Source: Alloascoidea africana
Taxonomy: Eukaryota; Ascomycota; Alloascoideomycetes; Alloascoideales; Alloascoideaceae
Assembly (NCBI GenBank): GCA_030581615.1
Contig: JAKTTT010000003.1
Span: 62,001 to 126,000 of the forward strand
DNA length: 64,000 nt
Direction: 5' to 3'
The position numbers were made by a program, and so were the translations under genes. Numbering within the stretch: the first letter of the stretch is position 1; each line of letters starts with the position of its first letter. The notes beneath the pieces were generated by a model, which was not told the DNA's origin, searched no databases, and worked only from the letters and a program-made list of their open reading frames with translations. Of this stretch, positions 19,625 to 29,500 are shown in pieces.

Positions 19625-21082
19625 CTAAGAGGAAGACGTGACCACCAAAGTTTCCAATAGTTCCAAATACTCTAGGGTTTTAGGAGATATAATATCTTCT
19701 TGGATTTCTAAAATCTCGCCTGTCAATTCTTTACAGGTATTAACTATTGGAGTAATGGATTCTTTCTGCCGTAAGTTTTCCGAATGTAATTTTTGCAATA
19801 AATGCATCAGTGAATCATGTCTTGTTTCATTCATCTGCTCGAGGCGCTTGTTCTCCTCAATGATTGCACTTTGAGCTTGTTTTTGTTCTTCCAGATAAGC
19901 GCTGTATTGATGGATCAGTTGTAGACTGATTTGTTCCTCCTCTACAGCTTGCAACAGTCGGTCGTTTAACTGTTGAAATTCCTTTGTATAGGAGGATTTT
20001 ATATCTTTCTGTTGTGTAGCAATTGCTTCATAGGATTTCTGTAGCCTTTCTCTATCTTGTTCAGATTCCCTCAGCTGTTTCTCCAAAGAATCACACTTCT
20101 CACCAAGGTTTTGCTCACGAATAGTTAGACCATTTACTCTTGATTCCAGACCGGCTACCGTACTTTCAAACTGCTCAATCTTGCGCTCTTTCCTGAGAAG
20201 AATCCCACTGAGAGTTTCGTTTCGGTGGTTTACGGCGCTAAGCTGGTCGTTAAAGTGTTTGCAACGTGCTTTGAACTGGGCGTTTTTCTGCTGATAGTCC
20301 TGGGCGTCCGATTTCACTTTCTCACAATCGTGTTTGAGACGATCTATCGTCGTCTGCAGGCTCTCAATCATACGAGACGACGATTTGTCATTAACGGTGT
20401 TTGTTTCAGACGCCGTGGCTCCAATGTTAGTAGCCCTGATGTCCGCATCGTTGTCAACTCCAGTAGAGGACTCAGATTCCATCGCAGCATTCTGTTGGTC
20501 TTGGTCGATGGTCATTTGCTCCGAGAGCAGAGACCTTCTGTAGTTGTTCAGTCTCGAGGCGGCATAGTAGGCGGAGCTTCTACGGGAGACAACTGCGGGA
20601 CCAGAGCCAAAGGAGCCGTCCAGGTTCACGGGAATGGGGCTCGAAAATCGCTTTGAAATGTTAGGGCCGATATCGAGGGCGGAAGAAGTTGGCGAGGAAA
20701 TCGACGAGCTGGAAGTCAGGCACGCCAACGCCTCGGGATTATTGATGATGCTGTATCTCGAAAACAGCGGAGGGCGTGGCTTGTGGAAGTGCGGATCGAG
20801 GGTCGGAGACGAGAAGGTGGTGTCGTCAGAGTAGAGCGAAGACCTTGAGCCTGTGGACTGGGACACGGAGGAAGGGGTCTGGCACCCTTGGCCGGAATGC
20901 GGATGGCTGTCTGGGTCCAGGACGGGCCCGTCCTGGCTCACAAGCTCTGGTCGGTCCGAGCAGAGTAGCTTTTGGTCCAGAGACATGTCGGAGATCGTGG
21001 ATCTGGGGTCGTGGATCTGGGATCGTGGATCGGGATGGGGGATCTGGTACGAAAGGATGGAGGAGGAGGAAAGGGACAGCAT
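19625..21082 (-). CDS. Coiled-coil protein, possibly She3-like
   Basis: 485 aa if started at 21082, or 453 aa from the ATG at 20986. The region between the two starts encodes a DPRS/IHDPRS repeat from a GATCGTGGATCTGG-type DNA repeat, so the later start may be the real one. The N-terminal 200 residues are Ser-rich and probably disordered (SRRSSAYYA, NYRRSLLS). Residues about 235-460 form a long coiled coil with heptads (IESLQTTIDRLKHDCEKV, LGEKCDSLEKQL, EENKRLEQMNE). The layout resembles fungal She3 (myosin adaptor for mRNA transport) or cytoskeletal linkers, but no signature proves this. The 5' end lies only 67 bp (or 163 bp) downstream of the FMP25 stop. Confidence 0.6.
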   Translation of the reverse strand: MLSLSSSSILSYQIPHPDPRSQIHDPRSTISDMSLDQKLLCSDRPELVSQDGPVLDPDSHPHSGQGCQTPSSVSQSTGSRSSLYSDDTTFSSPTLDPHFHKPRPPLFSRYSIINNPEALACLTSSSSISSPTSSALDIGPNISKRFSSPIPVNLDGSFGSGPAVVSRRSSAYYAASRLNNYRRSLLSEQMTIDQDQQNAAMESESSTGVDNDADIRATNIGATASETNTVNDKSSSRMIESLQTTIDRLKHDCEKVKSDAQDYQQKNAQFKARCKHFNDQLSAVNHRNETLSGILLRKERKIEQFESTVAGLESRVNGLTIREQNLGEKCDSLEKQLRESEQDRERLQKSYEAIATQQKDIKSSYTKEFQQLNDRLLQAVEEEQISLQLIHQYSAYLEEQKQAQSAIIEENKRLEQMNETRHDSLMHLLQKLHSENLRQKESITPIVNTCKELTGEILEIQEDIISPKTLEYLELLETLVVTSSS

Positions 21083-21149
21083 TTTTCAATTTCAGCCCCA
21101 TCCTATCTGAAGCTCACTATATACAAACGCATTCACACACAAACGCCCA

Positions 21150-23338
21150 CTATCTGGCTTTTCCATAGTACACGCCAGTCACATTTTCGCCGGCCACGAT
21201 CACCTGGTCCACCTTCTCTTTCCTCGTCCGGCCGGAGACGTCTGTCCACTGGAGCTCGCGCCCGCAAAAGAGTTGCATCCGGTCGTTGGCGTCCTCCGGC
21301 TCGTGCGCCGCGCGGTACTCCTCCAGCCCCAGCTTCTCCTGCTCCAGCCGCTGGAGCCTCAGCTTCGCCGGGTCCGGCAGCGACTGCGGCGGGCTGGGGA
21401 GAGCGCGGTGGCTTCTCTTGCCGTTGCCCAGCTGGCCAAACTCGTTGCCGCCCCAGAGCAGCACGTCCCGGCCGTACTCGAAGCGGTTCACGTTGTTGAG
21501 CGTGAGGGCCGTGTGTGTGCTTCCGACAGACCAGGAGTGGATGTCCACGACCTTTGTTTCCTGGGCCCTACCGTCAAACTCCACCATTTGCATCAGAGCC
21601 TTCATTTTCAAGGGCTCGCACTGGGCGTGCACAAAGCGCCCAATGCCGAGCTGGCCAACAAGCCCGTTGCCAAAGGAGAGCTTGTAACTCTCTTCGGCCT
21701 TCATCTTGGACTTGCTGCTGTCTGCTTCATCATCCGCAGTGGCCACCACCGAGGCTGCTTCGCCAACTCCCGCCTGTTGGTACAATAGAGCCTCCATGTT
21801 TTTGGGCACCATGCTGATGTAGCTTGTAGCACCACCCGCTGCGATTTTATCCACATGTGGGTAAAAGTTTTTGGGTAGCAGTTTTTTGAATACGACCTGG
21901 GAAGGGAAACTGGTCGTTTCATTTTCGTAGCTGAACGGTAGTCCCAATTGTCCAAAAGTGTTTTGTCCAAAGCTCCAGAGTCTTCCTACCTCGTCCCGTG
22001 CAAGCGAATGGTAGTCTCCCGTTGCAATTTCCAAGATCTTTCTGGGTGTGAAGCGAATTTTACCAGTCTTGGGATCCTTTGATCTGTTGTTGTTAAGCAA
22101 GAAAACCTCGTGCAAAACGTTGGGCTTTGGTGGAGGATCAAACTGTGAAAACGTGGGGGATCCAAATTGGCCATATGATTGCTGGGGCTCTTGTCCAAAT
22201 CCTCCTGTTGAAGTCACAAACACTCGTCCTTTCGATGTCAGCAAAAGCAGGTGTTCTTTCCCCGCTGCCATGTCTTCAATCTTTTCATTTTTGGCAAACA
22301 GGTTGAGATCCAAAAGTTTATAGTTTGCACTCTTGGGTCCTCTACTGAACCAGCCTCCACCTCTTTCACTAGATTCGTTTGATTCTTCAGCCCGTAAAGC
22401 CTCCTGTTTCTGTTTAGAAATGGGTAGTATATACACTTTTTTATCCGAACCAAGCGCATATATCGAACCATTACTACTCAAGACCTTTTCCAACTTGTGG
22501 TTTTCCAAAGTCACTTCAGGTTGTGGTGATGATGATGATGATGATGCCTCCGCCTCACCAGTATTAGACTTTGTGTCAGCAGAACCTGTATATCGATCCC
22601 CCCATTGGACAAGATTGCCGTTCTCCAGAATTGCAGCTCCGTGGGTTTCACTGAGCACAATGTCTTTGAGCAACTTGCCGTCGAACCATGAATATCGGGT
22701 AGGCGTTTTCACAATTTCCACAGGAGATTCGATAACGTGGTTGGTATTATGGCCCCAGACGTAGACTGTGAATATTTGTTAGCTAGAAAACAAACGTAAA
22801 TGAAAAAAAAAGTGGTTTGCTTACGGCCAGGAATCTCTTCTCCGTTCGGATTCGAAGGCACTTCGATATAAGCTGGCTTCTTCTTTTTCTTTTTCTTCTT
22901 TTTCCCGTTTTCATCCTCATCTTCAGCCCATGGGTTGCCCTTTCGTGATGATGACCATATTCCAAATGGATCATAGTCGTCTTTGATCCAGTAAAAAGTG
23001 CCTCCAAGAGCACCAATGCCCACAGCGAGTTTCCCCAACGTTGCGGCACTAAAAGACTTGGCCTCTTCTTCTTCTTGGTCTTTTTCTTCTCTGGCTCTGG
23101 ATCCGGCTCTGGATCTTGTGTGCTGTGGTCTTTCCAATGGAGAGATGTGGGAGTATTTTTTCGACATGAGCTCTTGGATATCCACATCCTCATCCTCGGT
23201 TTGTGCCTGTTGTTGGTTTGAAGACTTGTCTTTAAAAGCCGAGTTGTATCTCACCCAAACAATACTCTGCGATGGGCATTTTAGTAAAGCGAATGCCGGC
23301 GATCGCGGCTTTGCAATTCTTGGGGCTACTCTGAGCAT
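21150..23338 (-). CDS. FMP25: Mitochondrial RCC1-repeat protein Fmp25
   Basis: Two exons, 23338-22825 and 22765-21150, encode 709 aa (S. cerevisiae Fmp25 is shorter, about 580). The N-terminus is a basic presequence (MLRVAPRIAKPRS). A membrane segment lies near 98-118 (LGKLAVGIGALGGTFYWI), followed by a run of nine Lys. RCC1-type blades follow: YVWGHNTNHV, LVQWGDRYTG, LWSFGQNTFGQLGLP, LSFGNGLVGQLGIG and LLWGGNEFGQLGNG. Fmp25 is an inner-membrane protein linked to complex III (cytochrome bc1) assembly in yeast. The 59-nt intron interrupts the codon before YVWGH. The gene is divergent from FMP32, another respiratory assembly gene, with 114 bp between starts. Its 3' end is GC-rich relative to the 5' part. 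Confidence 0.9.
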
Positions 23339-23452
23339 TGGAGAAAAAGCGTAGAAAGGGTGGTGGTGGCAAGCCTTGATGAGAAAGCCTCTTCTAAACC
23401 CTCTCCTCCACTGAACTCAACTCCAACCAATACTGTAGATCTATATATCAAC
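23339..23452. promoter_or_regulatory. Shared divergent promoter, FMP25 / FMP32
   Basis: 114 bp between the two start codons. Both products are nuclear-encoded mitochondrial assembly factors, so joint regulation is plausible. No TATA box or HAP-type CCAAT box was confidently seen, although CAACCAAT occurs at about 23424-23431. Confidence 0.5.
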
Positions 23453-24118
23453 ATGCTTTTCCTACCCGCGACGACTCGAGTCGGGATAAACTCCTCCGTA
23501 CGGTGTCTGCGATCACCATTTCCAAAGCGTTCTTTTTCAGCATGGTCTTTTTGTTTTGAGGACTACCACATCTCCACAAAATACCACTTTGACACGAGAA
23601 AGTTTGCGCTTGAGTTACAACGACAAGGATTTACACAGGAGCAATCTGTTGCTGTTCTGCGGACCATGTCGAATGTGATTGACGAGAGCATCACGAATCT
23701 CTCCTCGGCACTCGTTACGAAAGAGGCACTTTCAAGACTCGCATACCAGCAAAAAGTGGATTTTGCAAAGTTAAAGGGAGAATTACAATCAGTGGACAAG
23801 AGTGAATTCAACAAGATCAAATCCGAACATGAACGATTACAAACGGATATTGAAAAGTTGAGACAAAAGTTGAAAGAGGAAATCACAAAGAATCAGGCCA
23901 GTGTACGGTTGGACCTTAGTTTAGAAAAGGGGAGAATCCGAGAAGAGAGCTCTATCCATGAGCTGAAGATCAATGAAACGGACACGAGAATCGATCAGGA
24001 GTTGGCCAACATGAAGACCCAGATCGATTCCGTCAAGACCCAGGTAATGCAATGGTTAATTGGTGTTTGCAGTGGAGCGTTTGCGTTGATTTTGGCCTAT
24101 GTTAGATTAATCTCCTAG
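23453..24118 (+). CDS. FMP32: Fmp32, DUF1640/CCDC90-family mitochondrial coiled-coil protein
   Basis: 221 aa from the ATG at 23453. An upstream in-frame ATG at 23360 would lengthen the leader by 31 residues without a plausible presequence. The N-terminus is basic (SVRCLRSPFPKRSFSAW). The family core is FDTRKFALELQRQGFTQEQSVA and VLRTMSNVIDESI. A long coiled coil follows from about 105 to 195, ending in a membrane anchor (VMQWLIGVCSGAFALILAY) near the C-terminus. This matches S. cerevisiae Fmp32, which helps cytochrome c oxidase assembly, and the MCUR1/CCDC90 family of calcium uniporter regulators. The protein should sit in the inner membrane, with most of it in the matrix. Confidence 0.92.
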   Translation: MLFLPATTRVGINSSVRCLRSPFPKRSFSAWSFCFEDYHISTKYHFDTRKFALELQRQGFTQEQSVAVLRTMSNVIDESITNLSSALVTKEALSRLAYQQKVDFAKLKGELQSVDKSEFNKIKSEHERLQTDIEKLRQKLKEEITKNQASVRLDLSLEKGRIREESSIHELKINETDTRIDQELANMKTQIDSVKTQVMQWLIGVCSGAFALILAYVRLIS

Positions 24119-24179
24119 ATACAAAAGCCTTACACAAGTGAACAAAATATTGGTTTCAAAAATTAGGATATCAGTTTTG

Positions 24180-25334
24180 TTAACCGTACTCTACGAAGTT
24201 GACATGACCCGTGCGCTCAGCGTGGATCGAGGCATCTTGCTCTCCTCGCAAAGTCGCTAGACAGTCGCTACACTGGATAGTGAATTTCGCCGTGTCTGTA
24301 TAATAGTGCCGCTGTTTCAAAATATCGACGAGTTGCGTTATCGCGGCCTCAATGTTTGGGGTTATCTCATCGTTTTTTCTAAAAGTGCACGAATCCTCAC
24401 CATGGGGGAAAGTAGTTGAATTCGTTACAGCAATGGCATCGTAATGGATGCCACTGTAGATAAGAGCACAAAATGTCTCTGAATCGGGATTAAATCTGTA
24501 GACTTTGCCCGAGGCCACGTCGTAAGTGTTGATCGTCAGATTAAAGTATTCTGCCAAGATCTGGAGCTCAATGGCGCCTCCCCATGAATTCTGCTGCAAG
24601 ATCCAGTTGATATAGTCTTGTTTGGGCTTACCCAAGATCGCAGACGGGTACTTGTCCTCGATATCGTTCCGTATCGTGTCAGCGACTAGAGTGCGAAGCT
24701 CAAACATGGGGTCGCCAGAGCCAAGAACACAGTATCCGAGTGCTCTGAAAAGACAGGAGTTGTCATCCTCCATGATGCGAAGCACCACTGATGAGCCATC
24801 CGCATCTTGAATCTTTACAACTGGAGCATCACCGTTCGAATTGGATTTGGATTGTGGTTTCGGTTTCGCTTTGGGCTTTAGCTTTGGTTTTGGTTTTGGT
24901 TTTGCTATTGGGGTGTGATCTTTGGCCTTATATTTCAAACCAATATTCGCCTGGGGCTTTGTTGGAGGAGATTTAGGCTTTGGATCATTATGTCCAGATG
25001 TGCTGACAGATGCTTTAGACGTGGTGGTGGTGGTGGTGGTATCGATTGGATCCGGACCCTTCTTTCCCGTCTGTTTCTGATTATCAGTCTTGTTGTCTCC
25101 TATGCTCACAATCAGCTGGTCTCCATTTCGTATACCCAGCTGTCCTAACTTCACCGTCTCATTTTCGGTGTTGATGCTCTGTGGCGGGAAGCCGACTTTA
25201 ATCACTGGGACCGCCGCTCCAGCAGACAAATCCAAATGCTTGGAAACCGCACTCTGCAAATCTGAGAGCAACGCATTGTCGTCGAGCGAGATCAGAACCG
25301 CTTTGGAAGAGGGCAGACGAGCTTTCAGTCGCAT
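24180..25334 (-). CDS. OTU1: OTU-family deubiquitinase Otu1/YOD1
   Basis: 384 aa from the ATG at 25334; the frame continues upstream, but family members begin with this basic MRLKARLP strand. Domain order: N-terminal UBX-like ubiquitin fold (residues 1-80), a Lys-Pro-rich linker with [16 protein letters not shown] (145-160), the OTU catalytic domain with DDNSCLFRA (Asp191, Cys194) and SGIHYDA (His297), and a C-terminal C2H2 zinc finger (Cys355, Cys358, His371, His377). Otu1 binds Cdc48/p97 and trims ubiquitin chains in ER-associated degradation. The linker is longer and more basic than in S. cerevisiae Otu1 (301 aa). The gene is convergent with FMP32, 61 bp apart. Confidence 0.95.
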   Translation of the reverse strand: MRLKARLPSSKAVLISLDDNALLSDLQSAVSKHLDLSAGAAVPVIKVGFPPQSINTENETVKLGQLGIRNGDQLIVSIGDNKTDNQKQTGKKGPDPIDTTTTTTTSKASVSTSGHNDPKPKSPPTKPQANIGLKYKAKDHTPIAKPKPKPKLKPKAKPKPQSKSNSNGDAPVVKIQDADGSSVVLRIMEDDNSCLFRALGYCVLGSGDPMFELRTLVADTIRNDIEDKYPSAILGKPKQDYINWILQQNSWGGAIELQILAEYFNLTINTYDVASGKVYRFNPDSETFCALIYSGIHYDAIAVTNSTTFPHGEDSCTFRKNDEITPNIEAAITQLVDILKQRHYYTDTAKFTIQCSDCLATLRGEQDASIHAERTGHVNFVEYG

Positions 25335-26504
25335 TTTTCGTTTCGCTTTTGTCCTGCGAAAAGGGCTTTCCTCTTTAGTACCGGCCGGCCGCAAGGGGTT
25401 GGGGCGTGTATCGGCGGGGGCGTACGGGTGTATCGGCGGAAGTCGCGGGATCTGCCGACAAGACGCCGAACAGGCAAGCGAGGGTTGTCCCTGAGAGAGA
25501 CCCAATGATCCGATCAGCTACGGGCAAGCCGGGAAGTCAAGCACTCTGGCCGTGACAGTGAGTGTAACAGTGAGTGTAACAGTGAGTGTGATTGTAACTG
25601 TAGCTGTGGCCGTGGCCGTGGGTGGTCATCGAGGGGCCGAGCATAGGAGGAACAGGAACACGCCCGGATGAAAAGGGTTTGTGGATCTACTTTTGGACAT
25701 TAAACTAGGCAAAGTTTAAGCCGCGATTAGAAACACGCATTCAAAACAAGTCCAGTTCAATTGTTTTACTTTCCAATGTGTGTGTAATTTTTTGCTTTTT
25801 CTGTTTTTTGCTTTTTTGCTTTTTTTTCTTTCGGATGTTTTTGGCTTTGCATTTGCTTTGCTCTGAAACTAGGATTAAGCATCATCGTTGGCCTAGCCAT
25901 CGCCAATCAATCAATCAGCTCAATCAGCTTACTCAATCAAAGAGGCCAGCTAACAGTTATCAAGTAGCAACAGCGGTAGAAGACAGGCACATTTGGGGGA
26001 AAAAAAACGTTTCGATAAACGTTGTCACTTGAAGGGGCGGTTTCTTTTTTATTTTTTTTTTGCCTTCTCCTCTTTACATCATACTGGGAAAATTTCACTA
26101 CTGCTGACTAGCTAGACTAGAATAGCGCGTTCCTTTTTCTGTGTGTGTGTGTGTGTAGTAGTATTTTCGCCTTTCGCTTTTCGCTTTTCGCTTTTCGTTT
26201 TTTCGCTCGCTGGTGGGTCGTATATTATACGAAGACGCACGCACCGTTTTATTAATAGCAAACGAGGCAAAAAACCTCTATCATCCAACCTCTTGTCTCT
26301 CTCTCTTTTTCCCTTCCGTGGTTTCCATTTTCTTTTTTTCCTCTTTTCCCTCTCTCTCACTCTCTTTCCCTCTCTCTTTCTCTTTCTCTTTCTACATTTC
26401 TCTCCTACACTCAGTCTTTCACTCCACCATCCATCTTATTTTCTCTCCCATACTTTTTTTTTTAAAAACTCTCCCACTCACTTGGTCAAACTCCTTCGCT
26501 TCAA
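25335..26504. other. 1.2-kb divergent region upstream of FKS1, with simple repeats
   Basis: This lies between the OTU1 and FKS1 starts. It holds an imperfect GTAACAGTGAGT array (25552-25620), a GT8 run (26141-26156), a CTTTTCG array (26165-26205) and a long CT-rich tract (about 26290-26420) just before the FKS1 ATG, which is common in strong yeast promoters. No gene was recognised. The open frame across the CT tract is explained by its composition. Confidence 0.55.
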
Positions 26505-29500
26505 ATGTCCAACTATCATCCAGGACAGCAGCCGCTTCCTCAGCAGCTGTCCCCGGATCCGAACCAGATGGCATATGACCCGCAATCCCAACATCAGCAG
26601 CAGCATCAGCATCAGCAGCAGCCGCAATATCCGGATTATAGAGAGGATTCTTATTACCAGGACCAGTCCCAGACAGGCTACTACCAACAGGATGCTTACT
26701 ATCCTCAAGGTTCGCAACCAATGGATCCGAATTACTACCCACCTGCGGGAGAAGAATACGATCCTCAGGGTCCAGAAAACGGATACATGCCACAAGGAGG
26801 TTACGATGATACAAGTTATGCGCAAAGTTATGGACCTAGTGGATACGATTATTCAGATACAGGATATCGCGACGGTACACCTTCGCAAGCCTCTTATTCG
26901 GATCATCGATCTTCAGGTCAGTCGACACCCCTTTATGGGTTGGATCCCGCATTGGAGCAACGTTCCAGAGAGCCGTATCCGTCATGGACGGTTGATAACC
27001 AAGTCCCAATAACGAAGGAAGAAATTGAGGATATTTTCATCGATTTGACAAACAAGTTTGGATTCCAACGTGATAGTATGAGAAACATGTATGACCATTT
27101 TATGGTTTTACTTGATTCTCGGGCCTCTCGGATGACCCCCAATCAAGCACTTTTATCCCTACATGCGGATTATATCGGAGGAGACAATGCAAATTATAGA
27201 AAATGGTATTTTGCAGCTCAGCTTGATCTTGACGATGAGGTTGGTTTTAGTAATATGAAGTTGGGTAAGTTGGGTAAAAAAGCAAGAAAGGCCAAAAAAA
27301 AATCAAAAAAGGCTAGGAAGGTTGTTGAAGAAAACATGAATGATCCCGAACGTGCAGCCGAGGAACTAAAAGGGGAAACAACATTGGAAGCTGCAGTTTA
27401 TAGATGGAAGGTTAAGATGAATCGAATGTCACAATCGGAACGTGTTCGACAGGTTGCACTATATTTGTTACTTTGGGGGGAAGCAAATCAAGTTCGTTTT
27501 GTTCCCGAATGCCTATGTTTTATTTTCAAATGTGCGGATGATTATTATACTTCGGAAACATGTCAAAATCGAAGAGAAATTGTTCCAGAAGGTGATTATT
27601 TGAACCGTGTTATTACTCCTCTATACAAGTACATTCGAAATCAAATGTATTCTGTTGTGGATGGTAAATTTGTTAGAAGAGAACGGGATCATAATAAAGT
27701 CATTGGATATGATGATATCAACCAATTGTTTTGGTATCCTGAAGGAATTGCAAAGATTGTTTTTGAAGATGGTTCAAGACTTGTTGATTTAACCCCTGAA
27801 GAGAGATTTTCAAGATTGGGAGATGTTGAATGGACAATGGTTTTCTTCAAAACATATTATGAATCAAGAACTTGGTTTCATACCTTGACGAATTTCAACC
27901 GTATTTGGATCATTCACATTACAATGTATTGGTTTTATACTGCTTATAATTCTCCCACTTTGTATACGAAACATTATGTTCAACTTTTGAATAATCAACC
28001 AACTGCATCTTCAAAATGGGCAGCAGCTGCAATTGGTGGAACAGTTGCATGTTTGATTCAAATTGGGGCAACTTTTGCAGAATGGATTTTTGTTCCTAGA
28101 AAATGGGCAGGTGCACAACATTTGACACGTCGTTTGATTTTTTTGATCATTGTTTTGTTGATTAATTTGGCACCACCTGTTTTTTGTTTTTATTATGCGG
28201 GATTGGAAGAAAAATCTAAAGTTGCACATGTTGTTGGAGCAGTTGGATTTTTCATTTCCGTTTTCACATTTTTGTTTTTTTCAGTGATGCCACTTGGTGG
28301 ATTGTTTACATCATATATGAACAAGAATAGTCGAAGATATGTTGCATCACAAACTTTTACAGCATCTTTTTATTCATTGGAAGGAATCGACATGTGGCTT
28401 TCCTATCTAATGTGGATTGCGATTTTTGCAGCAAAATTCACCGAATCCTATTTTTTCTTAACGTTATCATTAAGAGATCCAATTCGAATCTTGTCGGTTA
28501 TGCCAATGACCCGATGTGTTGGTGAGGTTTGGTTTGGAACTTCGCTTTGTCGTCAACAGGCTCGTATTGTTTTGGGATTGATGTATACAATTGATCTAAT
28601 TTTGTTTTTTTTGGATACCTATATGTGGTACATTGTTTGTAATACTGTTTTTTCAGTGGCACAATCTTTTTATCTTGGTATTTCGATTTTGACACCATGG
28701 AGAAACATTTTCACAAGATTACCAAAAAGAATTTATTCAAAAATTTTGGCAACCTCGGATATGGAAATCAAGTATAAGCCAAAAGTGTTGATTTCCCAAA
28801 TTTGGAATGCAATTGTTATTTCAATGTATCGTGAACACCTACTTGCAATTGATCATGTTCAAAAATTGTTGTACCATCAGGTCCCCTCGGATGTTGAAGG
28901 ACGTCGAACTTTAAGAGCACCTACATTTTTTGTATCTCAGGATGATAACAATTTTGCAACTGAATTTTTCCCCAAGAATTCGGAAGCGGAGAGAAGATTA
29001 TCCTTTTTTGCACAATCTTTGGCAACACCGATTAGAGAACCTCTGCCTGTTGATAACATGCCTACATTTACCGTTATGGTGCCTCATTATTCCGAAAAGA
29101 TTTTGTTATCCTTGAGAGAGATTATCCGTGAAGATGATCAATTTTCTCGTGTTACATTGCTTGAATATTTGAAACAACTTTATCCTGTGGAATGGGATTG
29201 TTTTGTCAAGGATACCAAAATTTTGGCAGAAGAAAGTTCCGGTTTCAACAACAACGGTACCAGTTCGGATGAGGAGAAAGAAGAAGATGGTTTAAAGAAA
29301 AAAATCGATGATTTGCCATTTTATTGTATTGGTTTCAAATCCGCTGCACCTGAATTCACTTTAAGAACCCGGATCTGGGCATCACTTCGTTCTCAAACGT
29401 TGTACCGTACAGTTTCTGGATTTATGAATTATTCCCGTGCAATCAAGTTGTTATACCGGGTTGAAAACCCCGAGGTTGTTCAAATGTTTGGAGGTAATAC

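Noticed and set aside
26143-27012. 289-aa frame across the FKS1 leader
   Set aside because: Phe/Ser/Leu-rich translation of the CT tract, then out of frame with FKS1. No domain.
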